Shown: positions 36,651 through 48,951, numbered from the stretch's first letter. The stretch: 64,000 nt of DNA from Capsicum annuum (GCF_002878395.1 NC_061121.1:43411180-43475179); one strand, 5' to 3'. The notes: generated by a model not told the origin, from the letters alone. Program-made: numbers and translations.

Positions 36651-37050
36651 TTAAAGAATTGTGGATAGTCCGATAATTCTCTTATTCGCATAAAAGTTTG
36701 GTATCTCAATTCTAGGTATTTCTGGTTGTGGAATAATATCTTCTGGTATAATCTTATCTCGGGTCATTCCTATTTTTACAACGTGTATAGGTGATTTAAC
36801 TTCATCATACAATATATCTGCTGGTGCCGTGTAAAATTTTATAAAAAATAGGTTACCTTTGGTAATTCTTTTAAAAATGTTAAATGAATCATATATTTCT
36901 GGTATATTGGATATTTCATTTCCGTCTTGGGTATATATGATACTAAGTAATCCATATTCGTAACAGGTTTTAACTAGACTTGGTTTGGTTTTGGGTAAAG
37001 CAATTAGCTTATTATATCCGGTTAGCTTCTAGGTTATATAATTCGTATGT
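36351..37050 (-). pseudogene. Pararetrovirus-like ORF (movement/capsid region type), broken
   Basis: The clearest part is a 65-codon minus-strand stretch (36548-36351) that continues upstream in the same frame through a stop near 36650. It shows NPIWSYYSRGNV and a C-terminal CX2C pair (YQCSKCNRED). The style and Lys/Ile-rich composition suggest the N-terminal polyprotein of a caulimovirid (solendovirus-like endogenous virus of Solanaceae). This is recognition by resemblance, not by a diagnostic RT motif. Stops and frame changes show it is a relic. A second copy of its 3' part lies at 39080-39380. Confidence 0.5.
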
Positions 37051-37084
37051 GGTTCTTGGATGCTTATAGCTCTAGGGTTGGTAT

Positions 37085-37510
37085 TTAAGAAGGTTACTAT
37101 AGTAAAGCATCTAACCAATTATCATATAATCACCCCCCAAGATATGAATATCGATAAAACTAACATAACTAAACTCAAAATAAAAATATTTAGAGAAGTT
37201 AAGAAATATCCATGCACAAATAAAAATAGATCCATTCTACTTATAATAGATCTATTTTACCACACAAGTTATCCGCACTCCCCTACAATTGGTATCAGTG
37301 TGGATAACTTGTGTGGTAAAATAGATCTATTATAAATAGAATGGATCTATTTTTATTTGTGCGTGGATATTTCTTAACTTCTCTAAATATTTTTATTTTG
37401 AGTTTATTTATGTCAGTTTTATCGATATTCATATCTTGGGGGGTGATTATATGGTAATTGGTTAAATGCTTTACTATAGTATTCTTTATTTTATTTTTTT
37501 CCTTTAGTTT
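37085..37510. repeat. Head-to-head palindrome of pararetrovirus-like sequence
   Basis: The arm 37085-37279 is the near-perfect reverse complement of about 37299-37495. A spacer of about 19 bases (cctacaattggtatcag region) lies between. Shared words include gatctattttaccacacaagttatcc and its complement. The arm duplicates 35785-35960, so three copies of the unit exist in two orientations. Confidence 0.9.
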
Positions 37511-38156
37511 TTGTAATTCTTCTATATTATTTTGAAGGTATTCTAAATATTCTATATCTTTTATTTTAAAATGTCTAATTAGATTATCTTTCATAAGTTT
37601 TTCTAATAATATTATTTCTTCCATATTTTGTCTCCAATATATTAAATATTCATAGTCTATCATTTTATCTTGTAGTAATTGAAGAGTTACAAATTTCTGT
37701 ATAATAATTTATCCTAATTGTAATATATATCTAATTCTAGATTTTCAATGCTATTTATTATCTTGTGTTGTTCTTCTCGTAGCGAGGTTTTTAAATTATA
37801 TAAACTATCACATGTACTTTTTCCTAAATTTTCTAGGGTTTCTTCTATCCATATTAATTTTTCTTTTAGATTTTCCATTATTTTTCTAATTCGGTTTCTA
37901 TAATTAATTTCTTCATTTAGATTATCTTGATTTTCTCTAGTTTTCTAATATATTCTAATATTTATTAATCTGAATAATATCCATCTGGGTAATTATCCAG
38001 GTATAACTGTTCTATCTAATTTATTGTTTCAATTTCATAGTCTAATACTTTTTCTAATATTATTCTCTTAATATCTATAATTTCTATATCTTTAAGTACA
38101 TATAAAACAAGTATTTTAAATTTATGTACCATTTCGTCAGATAAACAATTATCCAT
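37300..38156 (-). pseudogene. Pararetrovirus-like ORF, minus copy (broken)
   Basis: Reading leftward from an ATG at 38156 (begins MDNCLSDEMVHKFKIL), the frame is open for about 60 codons and then meets stops. The best remaining open part is 37663-37295 (122 codons), with the same EEIILLEKLMKDNLI block as copy 1. The composition is Ile/Lys/Glu-rich with probable coiled coil. The frame ends at the palindrome centre. I would place it in the same endogenous virus block, function unknown. Confidence 0.48.
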
Positions 38157-38696
38157 TTTTCATAAAATTGCAATTTTCAAAATATTCCCTTCAATCATGC
38201 ACATAACAAAAAATGATCACTTTAGATTGCTATATACTAGATTATTCTTAAATAATATATTCTTCGGTCACTATTAGCATGATAATCTGGATACTTTTCC
38301 CTTAAATAGAGCCTCTACTCTGGTTACTCCCCTATCACGGCTTTCTTGCCTCACCAATTTCACCATTAGGATGGCATAGTTCTTAGGGTTTTTCTCCTTT
38401 TCCACTTTGCTAATAAACTTCTTAACATGTTATTTTTCGAATAATTCTACTATAAAGCAACTAACATTGAACTTATTTTATCATATCATGATTGTTAGGA
38501 ATTTATAAATTTAGCTATTCATAATAGTAAATGAATATACCTGTTCTGGTAGTTTTGATAATTCTAAGCTTTGTTCCTCCACAGATTTTTCCATTGAAAT
38601 ATACCTATTTTTTAAATAATCAAATCATTTACTGTAGACAAGAGAGAGTTTTTTGCTTCAATCGTATGAAGGCTTGCCTTCATCTGAGCAAGTGGT
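38157..38696. other. AT-rich interval, possibly viral leader or intergenic
   Basis: No supported ORF on either strand. Its right edge (gagagagttttttgcttcaatcg... near 38642-38697) meets the second 0.69-kb repeat. Confidence 0.35.
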
Positions 38697-39380
38697 CGTT
38701 TATTTATATTGTTAGAAATGAAAATGCATACACTGTTTTTCTTTACATCTGTCAGCTACTTTACAAAAGTAAAAAAAATGTTTCTGCAAAAGTCCTAAAG
38801 CTAATGTCTAATCTAATAATGGCATTACTTGCCAAAAAATCTAATAATGGCACTACTTGTCAAAAAAGACTAAGAAAAGTCAAAAAGCCTAAGGCTAGTT
38901 ACATCATAATTACGTAAATCTATCTAGCTATTTTAAATCTTGCATATTTCTTTTTCTCCTTTAGTAACTTGAATTACTTTCTTTGTCTTCTTTCTTTATC
39001 CGTAGTTATCTTCTTTTTATTGCTCTGTATCTCCATTATTGCTTCATATCTTGTATCTTCCAGCTGTGTTTTTATCTTCTTCTATTCCAGTTGAACTTCT
39101 GGGACAGTATTATCTTCTCCATTACATTTTGAACATTGATGGTCTGGATATTTATGTCCAATTAACTTGCAATATCTGGTTAATAATTCTTCCAAAATAA
39201 TTTTTTCTCTAATGGCTCTGGCAATAGGTTTTTTCTCTGGATTGAGTAAATTCAAGATCTATTGCCTAACGTGTTCCATATCTGCTTCTCGTAGTTCCTT
39301 TGAATTTGAGTATACTATTACATTACCTCTTGAATAATAACTCCATATGGGATTTATGTTGCGATAAGTGTTTACTAACT
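38697..39380 (-). repeat. 0.69-kb direct repeat, right copy
   Basis: Counterpart of 35963-36650, including the 28-base duplication (38812-38867) and the 3' part of the minus-strand ORF. It ends at ctaactc (39375-39381), where host-gene-like sequence begins. Confidence 0.88.
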
Positions 39381-41763
39381 CCATTGTATTGTTATGTTCC
39401 TTTTTGTCAGTGTTAACAACCCAAAAGAATTCTTCGAAAGCTTCATTATCAAAATTGACTTCCAACATCGATCCTTCTTTTTGCTTTTCAAACCAGAGGA
39501 TGCATCCACATCTAATAATATAATCACCAAGGAGTTCCTTGGAAAGAGAAGATGGAAGAACCAAAGGGCAAACGTTGAACACCTGATGGATCTTTGAGTT
39601 GAGATCACTGTTAATAGTTGAATCAGATTCCTCTAAAGCAGTTCGTATTGATGGCATTAGCACATGTACGATCTCTGCAATCCAAGAAGAACCCCAAGGG
39701 ATAGTCACTTTCAAAACCAACTTACTAGAAATCCAAGGGAAAGCATCATTTAAAAGCCAGAAGAGTTCAATCCATGTTTTCTCCAAATAAGAAAGTTTAA
39801 TGTACCACCAGTTACATATGCACATAAATGATGAAAAATGATTCCAGGATCTAGAGTAATTCTCCACAAATATTTTTGTCCTGTAAAAGTGAAATGTATA
39901 CTGAGAGACATGGCAATGAGGTGGGTCAAGACATCTGTACTGTCGATCATGGAATCTTGCTTTTCCTTTTCTTCTGCATCAGTAGTCTCAAGTGATTTGT
40001 GCCAAGTCTGGAACCATAAGGGTCTCAAAAAGTAGCAGGAACTGGAGCTAGAGTAATCGTAGTAAACTTGCTTGGGACCTTTAAGCACTCTTGCATTCTT
40101 GTAATATTTTGGAAGGAGTATTTTGTATTTGTGATAATTCCTAGAATAGTTCCATAGGCATAAATGGGCACATAAGAAACAACATCAACAGTAAGATATG
40201 TAAGAGTAATTGATAGACCCAAAACATGTGTCAATCAAGCTGCAAGCTTAGCGACTAAGTCCATTATTGAGTGTTAAAGAACCACAGAGCTAAGAGCCAA
40301 ACTATTTGTTGCAAGAAGGATACCTAACTGGATGGTCTTGGAAATTGCTTCATACAAATTGTTGTGTTCCGTTCTATTCTATGATATTTCAAAGAACATG
40401 AAAATGCACTTCTTAACTACAACAGACAAAGGAACATTTGATTTGTAAATGTCAAACATCAGCGTCTCAGATAACAAGAACACTAGATCACTAGACTTGG
40501 TCATTTTATCAAAATTTACAAATGCATCAGTTCCTACTTCTTCCATCATAAGGCCACCAAGTAGCTCACTCCCCAGTATAGCAATTAAATAATATGTAGC
40601 AGGAATACTAGTATGTGTATGCATGGTCAGGTCGATATCATCAGTTATATGGATGTTGAGTATTCCAGGATCAAAATTATGGATTGAAAACCTATAAAAA
40701 TAATAAAAGTTGTTGAGGAGTAAAAAAAAGGTTGCACCTTGAGCTAAGTCCTTCCAGCAACTAACACATAACCAGCTTCCAATGGCATATATTAATTGCA
40801 AAATTCATGAATATGATTGGTGCATAGCACAATATTTGATTTAATTTCTTGCACAACCATCTCATTATGTATCACTGTAGCTTTAAAAATCTTACCATCC
40901 ACAAAACAGGCCACAATATATGCTCCATAAGTCACCCGAATAGAAGTCACTAACATTGGAAGTATTTTGTCAAGATGTTTCCCCCACTCTTTCACTGAGT
41001 TGGGTCCCATATACCTCTCCTAATGCTTGACATCTGTTGGGCCAATGCTTGACAAGAATTAGCCGTCAGTTACATATACCACGCATGAGTCATAATCATA
41101 TTCAGACAACCCTTCAATCTGACCAACAAGTATCAGAATTCCTTCAACTTGTTTTTGTTGAGGCAAAAGTGACGTCTAACCCTTGAGAGAATAAATCTAT
41201 TCAAGAATTTGTGCATCCAATTCCAAATTTATTTGCCGTGTAAAATTTCTAATCTCACACCTAAAGTCGAAAAGCAACAGAAGAGGCAAGGCTGGTTCTA
41301 CTTGTTCAGATGAATAGAGCTTAATCAATAAAGATAAAGTTGTTGCATGTTCCATATTATTAGACAATGGACAGATATAAGATCTGAAACTTCCACTAAA
41401 ATTATTTGCAGTCTCTAATATGTACCTCTCCTCACTAACATACCTAAACTAATCAATTGCGTACCTCTCCATACGAGAAATTACAGCCCAATCAAGAGAA
41501 TACAAAAATGAGTTATCTAGAGATATACCCAATAGCTTGTAGGAATTACAATAACTTGTAAGATTATCACTGCATTCAATTAGCACTTCGACCTCACCTA
41601 TATACTCAGAGTCATGCAACATAGAAAGACATCTACTTCTTTCAGCCATTTTATAGAACAATTTAGGTGCATCTGATGAGGAACTTAAAGAATTAATCAA
41701 AAGAGCAGCACAATCTGAAACATCCAGAAACCACAAAAAGTTTTCCACCCTAACTACTGCCAT
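39381..41763 (-). pseudogene. Host gene relic, large soluble-protein fragment, unassigned
   Basis: Several minus-strand open pieces in order have balanced amino-acid composition, unlike the retroelement noise nearby. They are 41763-41449 (104 codons, begins MAVVRVENFLWFLDVSDCAA), a further piece about 41430-41190 (LLIKLYSSEQVEPALPLLL), 41010-40792 (GAYIVACFVDGKIFKATV), 40801-40379, 40088-39750, and 39867-39381. Stops and shifts separate them. The Leu-rich helical character suggests a HEAT-type or other large scaffold. RST1/focadhesin-like came to mind but I cannot support it. The last piece reads without a stop into the pararetrovirus-like repeat. Confidence 0.5.
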
Positions 41764-42086
41764 AATGCCAAAGTTAATTTTTAATACACTCCTTTTATTC
41801 CTTATTTACATAAGATTAGCAAATAAAATTGTATTACTTCTTCTCTTTTCCGAATTTGATTGGCTAATCAGGCATAGTTGGGACCGCAGATTTAGTAACT
41901 GAGGCTTCCAATTATGATTCGGTAGTTAATGAATTATCATGTCATAATAAATTACAAATTATTCCACTAGAAATCTGTAATTGGACTCGTTTAATTTTAA
42001 AATCTACCATTACATATTATTTAACTCCCCATGTTATAATTACCGACACCAATCAATTAGATTAAATTCTCTAAAAAAATTAACTC

Positions 42087-42228
42087 ATTGATTAATTTAA
42101 TCCTTTATTTATAATGCTTAACTTATTTCACATGATGGATAGAAAATCCACCTGCAGGGTTTTCACGTGAAATTTTATAAGCAACTATTGATTAATTTAA
42201 TCCTTTATTTATAATGCTCAACTTATTT
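42087..42228. repeat. 42-bp direct duplication at an indel junction
   Basis: 42087-42128 and 42187-42228 (attgattaatttaatccttt...) are identical but for one base, 100 bases apart. Copy 2 has a single copy here, followed by 1.75 kb absent from copy 1. Confidence 0.85.
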
Positions 42229-42233
42229 AACCA

Positions 42234-42400
42234 GATATCCTTGACACCAGCATATGCTATCTCACGTTTCAACAGATATTGAATGCTGATGATAACCACG
42301 ACGCCAATGTATGCTATCTCGCGTGTCAACAGATATTAGATGCTTATGATATCTCTGACGCCAGGGTATGCTATCTCGTGTGTCAACAGATATTTAATGG
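42234..42400. repeat. 57-bp tandem repeat, three units (copy 1)
   Basis: Units begin at 42234, 42291 and 42348. The core is gatatcct.gacgccag.gta with tgctatctcg and tcaacagatatt. Confidence 0.93.
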
Positions 42401-42610
42401 CCCTCTTGGCGATGGTTTGAAATGACCCTCTTGGCAATAATATGAAATGGTACTATTGGCAATGACATGAAATGGTCCTCTCGATAATGACATGAAATGG
42501 CCTTCTTGGCAATGATATGAAATGGCCCTTTCGGTAATGGAATGAAATGGCCCTTTTGGCAATGAGATGATATGAGATGGCCTTTTGGTAGTGAAATGGT
42601 TCTTTCAGTG
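42396..42610. repeat. ~25-bp tandem repeats (copy 1)
   Basis: Serial variants of atggccctcttggcaatgatatga, with ctttcggtaatgg variants. The same family lies at 55549-55690. Confidence 0.85.
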
Positions 42611-43558
42611 ATTTGAAAACAGTTTCACCTGATTTTGTTTTTCTATATTTTGCTTTCTACTTGTACCTGTACTCAAGGTAGACAATCAATAGACATAATG
42701 TCGCTCTCACTGGCGACAACAGTCAAGATTTGTGATATTTTAATGGAAAATGCGAAGCATCATAATTTGAATGACTTATTCTTCTATTAATCTTCTCTTT
42801 TTGATGAAATAATTAAATAGTGATCCACCGAATGCAAGTAAATGGAGCAAACCCCTTCTTTGGGGATTATTCAAATACCGTTTTCTTCGCATCAAGGCCA
42901 ATTTTGGAGGATGAATTTTTGCTCTTCCTCCTATTGAATGATCCTTTGATTGTTGTATTTATTGCGCTGACTTCTTTGAATGCACCTGCACTCAAAGTAA
43001 ATATTTAATAGACATAAAGACGCTTATGCTAGCGACCACTTTTATATAAAGAATTCTAAATACAATATTCATAAACAAGCTAAGGTACCTTTGTTTGCCC
43101 TTCATGGACTCAAGAAATACGATAGACAATTTAAAAGGTTCTCAATAAATAGGTATTAAACACGTCTTTGGGGCTACCTGAAAATACCAATTTTAAGAAT
43201 TATATGCTTTGGTGTGGCTTGCAACACACTTGGGGATTTATTTTTAAAAAAATATTTCCATTTTTTGTGTACAGATCCATGCATCCACAGAAAAATGATT
43301 AGTTTCCATTTATTTTTTATTTCCTCTTATCCATCTTTTGGTACTCTGTCATGTTAGGACTTCCACCCTGAATCCCCATCCTAATAGATGACTAGGCAAT
43401 TACTAAGTAAAAGATTTGTATAGATTTTTGAAGGTAGTCTTAATTTTTAGAAACTAGTTTCAAAAATTCTATAAAAGATTTAAACAATCTCTGCCAGTCA
43501 GGTCATGTACTAGCTCAACGGACATCTTTCTCTTGGGTCTGATTGTATCCGATGTTCG

Positions 43559-43774
43559 ATGGAGGATTTTCAAAACTCATCAATATTTCTAGAGAGTTCT
43601 TCAAAAAGTTCTGTCATAGCCGAAGAATTAGTCTACCTAGACTTCGTAGCAGCTGGTGATTTCCAAAACTTAACTTTGACCTCTAGTGTTGGGGGATGTG
43701 CAATATATTCTAATATATTAGTGGAAATTTGGAGGACCTCCTTAAAATTTCTTCCCCAGTTTAAAGTTGTTTGA
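43559..43774 (+). other. 71-codon ORF shared by both Tat-like copies
   Basis: ATG to TGA, matching 56665-56880 in length, start and stop (MEDFQNSS...LPQFKVV). About 16 of 71 residues differ. I count roughly twice as many amino-acid-changing as silent differences, which argues against selection on the protein. It is antisense to the element. I list it as sequence, not as a gene. Confidence 0.3.
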
Positions 43775-44009
43775 GACGATCTCAACTCGAGAGGATTTGA
43801 AGTCTTTGGTGGTCTTTATTCTCTTTTTTTTGGGAAGATGAGCTTCCTCTTGTGAATTTTTGAGATTCCTTTTTGAAAATTCTCCCTAGTTTCCATTTTC
43901 TGGAGTTATATGACCAAGACGTTGGGGCGTCTACGCATTTCATTGAAGCAGGAATCAGTTCAAACGTAGTTCAGGATTATACTAGAGATATATAGAAAAA
44001 TCTAAAGGA

Positions 44010-44300
44010 TTGACCGAAGCCGGCATAGGCCGCGTTCGTATCTCATTCTTGAGAATTTAGGTCATCATGTAGTTCATACATAAAAGAAAAGGATAAATTA
44101 TCCTAAGAGGTTGACCGAAGCTGACATAGGCCGCCTACGTATCCCTTTTTTGGGAATTTAGGTAAAATGTAGTTCGTACATAAAAGGAAAGAATAAATTC
44201 TCCTAAGGGTTGACCGAAGCTGACATAGGCCGCCTACGTATCCCTTTCTTGGGAATTCAGGTCAAACGTAGTTCGTATATAAAAGGGAAGGAGTTGAATG
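44010..44300. repeat. ~100-bp tandem repeats, three units (copy 1)
   Basis: Units start at 44010, 44111 and 44210 with ttgaccgaagc, followed by ataggccgcctacgtatcc, ttcttggga, gtagttcgta and aaaaggaa. Counterpart at 57114-57400. Confidence 0.9.
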
Positions 44301-44419
44301 GCCCTAGATATTCTTGTCCATCCTACTAGGATAGAAATAAGCTCTCTATAGATAACATTTTTATTTTTTATGTCCTGATGGAATGAAGGATCAACCTTCC
44401 AAATTCCTTTGAAATAATT

Positions 44420-45385
44420 GATAAGATTCCATCTTCCTCGCCTCTTTTAGACATCGACCTTGATTCTCTTAACTTGGTCATTGTCCCCTAGTTAACCACC
44501 TTGACTTGCTTAGGTTAGACATTTCTCGATTTTTGAAGTCCTTGGTTCTTTTGCTGACTACTGTAGGACTATCGTCTCTCATCATCATTATCCTTCTTGA
44601 TTTGCTCACTTTGCTCTTTCATATGACATGACAATGGAAGGTCTTAAGTCATCGTTACCCAACGGGCGATGATTTATAAGTGGATTAGAGGTCCATTTCA
44701 ATAATGTTTCCTCCAAATCATCTTCCATGATCCCCGCTGTCTTGCAAAATTCTTCCATAATAGCATCACATATTTCCCCATTCCATCCTCGAGACCATCA
44801 CTTATAGGTTTTGAAAAATGACAGGTAGAGTCTAGTTTTACTACTAGTCATTTTTCTTTTCCTGTAACAAAGCCATATTCAAGAAGGGATTCTGTTATTC
44901 ACTTTAATCTAGTAGGACCATTTTATGCCAACACAAATTAGTTTCTATTACCTACAAAGTAAAAACAACTCAAAGCCTGACGTGTTAGATTCCGTTAGTA
45001 ATAAGAAAAATAAGATATAAGATAGAAAGTAAACACATAGAGTTGTTTCTCATCTCATGCGAATTGATTTATGAAGTAGTGATCACTCGAGAATTTGAAT
45101 GAACAGGAGTTTTCTTAATGATAAGGATAGGTGGAATTTATCAGGAAGGGTCAACTCTTCTCCCTTCCGACCATATTTCTTCCTTCAAGAAAGTGAAGGA
45201 CAACAAAGATTTTGAGAATAGGGGCCTAGCTAAAAAGATTGCCTACATATATCACGGGGGGAAATCAAGCCCTGCGTAGTTCAAAATTGTATGGATTTTT
45301 CTAATTCTAAATTTAACTTTCCTAAAATGGTAGCAATTATTTTGAAAGTTTTAAGAATGAATGGGGACTTTTTTGAGAATCTTGG
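44420..45385. other. ~1-kb segment present only in copy 1
   Basis: Between gatcaaccttccaaattcc and agtatgtttggtcggac. In copy 2 these flanks are joined near 57500-57520. No coding. Confidence 0.75.
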
Positions 45386-46427
45386 GAGACTTAAAGTATG
45401 TTTGGTCGGACTTTTGTATAGTGGAGTATATTTCTACCTAGAGATACTCTGTGGAAAATGATATTGGATCAATTCACCTTTGATTCAAATCAACATAGCA
45501 TGTATAACCATATAAGCAGTTATATCACACAAACATATTGTAATAAATGTTCATCCTAATTAAGTGACCCTTTGGAGCAAAGGGTTGGCCTAACGTATTT
45601 GAAGGAAATATATGCTTTTTAAAACCAATCCATTATCCCCCAAAACTCTTCATAGGTGTACATAAATGGCATAAATGCCTGCAAAATTTGCACAAAAGGG
45701 ATATAATCTTTAGGGAAAGGGAAAATAACATGAGAAAAAAATAATGTCCCATGCAGGGGATAAGAAATAATAACTTCTGAATGCTCTTTTATCGGCCCTC
45801 GCCCTATTAGATTTGTCCATTTTTTGTCATTGGAAATATCCGTTGATGATCAAGGAATTTCCACTCTCTAGATGCAACCATCCAAACCGATCAATTTCTT
45901 GCTTGGATTGCTTCAATTCTTCCCTCAATTAGCGTATGATTGAGGCTTCCTTACACAAAAGTAAGCAAAGCAAGCCTTCTTATAACACCCAAACATATAT
46001 TATTCTACACATAAATATGATTCATCTGTAATTGACTCGGGGTCAATAGATGCAGGGCAAGTTTTCTAATGAGCCCAATACTCCCTTCGAGTAATGGGTC
46101 ATCCTAGGCTTATGCCTAAAAGGGTATTGGTTTAGCTCTATCCTAGGTGTCTAGAGTTGGTTTAAATCAGGTTCCTAGCGGACAACATGGGTTTGAAAAT
46201 ACAAACACCCATCAGATGCCTCACATGCTAATAAATCGACGTATTTTCAACACTTTATTTTAAGTTGAACAGTAGGGGTCGGGACATCCATGAAACCCCT
46301 AAATAATTTAATAATCAATGCGGGATTATACTATGATATGCAATAATTAAATTTTGCAAAATCAAAACATTAAAAAACATGAGCAATTTAAACAGTTAAT
46401 CAAATGATAAATGAACCTAGTTAAAAA

Positions 46428-46445
46428 TCACCAACAGAATCGCCA
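46428..46445 (-). other. Primer-binding site, tRNA-Arg type (copy 1)
   Basis: The minus strand reads tggcgattctgttggtga, directly inside the LTR. It resembles the tRNA-Arg-type site of Tat/Ogre elements. Copy 2 reads tggcgactctgttgga, closer to the expected sequence. Confidence 0.75.
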
Positions 46446-46449
46446 TTTT

Positions 46450-48951
46450 TGTTATGCGGAAATTTTGAATTTTGAGAGTATCTACTTAATTTATTTGAAA
46501 AGAAATTAAGAAAATCTTTACATGATACTTTAAACGATTCAAAATAGAAAAATCGTTTAAATTTGAAGATTCTGAGTAAGCAGTTCCTATTAACGTTTTG
46601 GGATGGTTTTTAAGGAACCTAAAACGTCCGCTAACTTGCGGTTATCCGGACTAGTTGAAAATATCTTTTGACTAATTTCAATAAGATTGATTGTTAAAAA
46701 CTGATTGAGTTTAGAAAAAGATTTGTGTAAAATAGATTTGGACGACTTAGTAGGGATTTAACCAAGTCTAAGCAAATGAAAAGCAAATAGCACATAAAAG
46801 GGCAAAGAAAGGAGGAAGTAAAAGATTTAGGCCATTGGGCCCAAATCAACCAAACTTGTCCAAATCTAATTGGGCTTTCGACCCATTTTTCACCTATCCT
46901 AATCTATGTTTTCGAGCTTTTTTGGCCCAAAATCCGCTTCACCTATATTAAATTTACAACTTTGGCTTCAAGACCCAAATAAATGAATAATGAAATGAAG
47001 AAATAAATAAATAATAATAAAAGACAACAATAAATAAATAAACAAATAAAATAAAAAATAAGACTTTCGAGTCTCTTTGCCACTTCAAAGACGAGACTTT
47101 AGTCCATTCTTCTTCTTTTGACTCCTTGTATCAATATGCCGTGAGATTGATTTTTGTCTTGAACTTTGAAGCAATGGGCCTTATTGAATATTTGAATATG
47201 CAATGGGAGGGATTCCATTGTGGACTCCAAAACAGATTCACATGCAAAGGAAAAGGTAAGAATTAGAATCATCCCAGACCATATAATATTCATATCACAT
47301 GTGAACAAATGCTAAACTGATTTTTATCTCACTATTTAGGCTAGTCTGCAAGTTGAACAATGTTTAGGATCCATGCGATAAAAATATAGTCGTAACCAAA
47401 CCTACGGCCTCCGAGGCCCCTTCAACAAGCAAATCCCAGCATACGAAAGGGAAAAAATAAAACTGTTTAGGTTGATGGTGTGCTCAGGCAAAGTAACATT
47501 CAAACACAAAGAATTTTTTTTCTTAGAAATGAATACAGAATCAGAACTTTGGAGCAAAAGGACAAACAACTAAAACAACAAAATCACAAAAATCCTACGA
47601 CCATCATGGCCTCTACAATAAACAAATTCCAGCACATAAAAGAGAACTAAATTTACTACTACTACGAAAAAATGAAAACGTGGAAGAAAAATGAGAAAGA
47701 AAATAAAGCGTTGAAAAATTTACTCCTTTTGGGGCAGTAAAATGGGACCACGAACTTCATTAGGGTCAACCACCAGAAAAAATCGTCGGCGTCAAGTCGC
47801 CGACAAATTTCACAAAATTTTTTTTTTACTAAAAAGAGACTGAATTTTGCTCAAAGATTTTTCTCCCCTCCAAGACTTATCCTCTTTTAGCTCAAGCATG
47901 AGCTTTTATAGAGAGGATTTTGGGCTCAACCGTTTGTTTCCATCGATGTGGAATAGGAGAAATTGGGGGGCAATTTTGGAATTTTTCAAAAGAGAATAAT
48001 TTCAAATGTTGAAAAAAGGAATAAGAACAAGATGTAATCGTACCATTTTGGTACAAGATTTTGAAAATCAAACGGATAGCTTTTACTGGCTATTGCTACG
48101 TCATTTTGCAATTGATTCGGGTTTCTTCACGGATATTAGGTCGCGGGTTTTGGGGTTCATCACTGTTAGCATTGAATCGTGTCTCCATTAGGTCACCGGT
48201 GCCGGGTTGGAGCTGCTCGGGTCGTCGTTGTAGATGGATCGGAAGTACTGAGGGTTGGAACCGTTGTTGTAGGTCTGGTTCGGTTTTGGTTGATGGTGGT
48301 ATTGTATATCGTGTTTTTGTTGTTTGCTGATATTTGTTGATAAAGAGTAAAATGGGGCCGGATCAATTGCATTGGACTGGGCTGGGCAATTAGAGGTTAT
48401 TGGACTGAGGGTTTTGAATTGTCGGACTGGTAATTAAAAAATAAAAAATTGGCTAAAATTGGGGTTATTTTGAGATAACTCCAATTAGATTAGGGATTAA
48501 AATTTTTGGATATTTGTTAAATTAGTCTAATCATTAGAATTTAGCCAACTGAATTTAAATTTTAGCCTAATTAAAAATTAATTGACCAATTACATTGTAA
48601 TTATGGACAAATCACTTTCAAGTAAGGTTAAATTTAATAAATTGACCAATTTTAATCAAGATTTGAAACAAATTAGGAACTAGTTTAATCCTGAGTTTCT
48701 TGATTCGATAAAATTGTATAAATATTTCTCCAAATAAATTATTTTTTAAAATAAATCATATTTTACTCAAGATTTTACCCATTTGAATTAATTTTCAAGA
48801 TAAGCTTTGATTAAAATCCTACATTCCGTAAAATAGTAATTTAGGTAACAAAATTATGTAATCTCGTATAATTGAATACGATAATGTATAATTGCTACTT
48901 AAAATAACAAAATTAAACTTGGTTATGAAGGACAAAAATTAGGTGTCAACA
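46450..48951 (-). repeat. LTR of the Tat/Ogre-like element, copy 1
   Basis: On the minus strand it starts tgttgacacctaatttttgtcc (48951 leftward) and ends gcataaca (46450), a 2.5-kb LTR with TG...CA ends. The 5' start is typical of this lineage in Solanaceae. A GC-richer part lies at about 48170-48330. The left 0.9 kb aligns with copy 2 at 58622-59540. Confidence 0.82.

Larger units (their letters stand above)
41761..48951 (-). mobile_element. Tat/Ogre-like non-coding LTR element, copy 1
   Basis: The right part is a full LTR (46450-48951) next to a tRNA-Arg-type PBS. The interior extends left to 41761, where homology with copy 2 (52658-59540) begins at the word cataatgcca. No gag or pol is present. 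The interior holds 57-bp, ~25-bp and ~100-bp tandem repeats. The left LTR is missing, so the element is incomplete or its left end was replaced by the gene relic. Confidence 0.72.

Noticed and set aside
37290..37298. tggtatcag at the palindrome centre as a viral PBS
   Set aside because: Only 9 of 12 bases match. The orientation is opposite to the adjacent ORF, so it may be chance.
40692..40737. GT...AG stretch in the gene relic as an intron
   Set aside because: At 46 bases it is shorter than usual plant introns, and the T-rich run explains the look. I cannot use it to decide whether the copy is processed.
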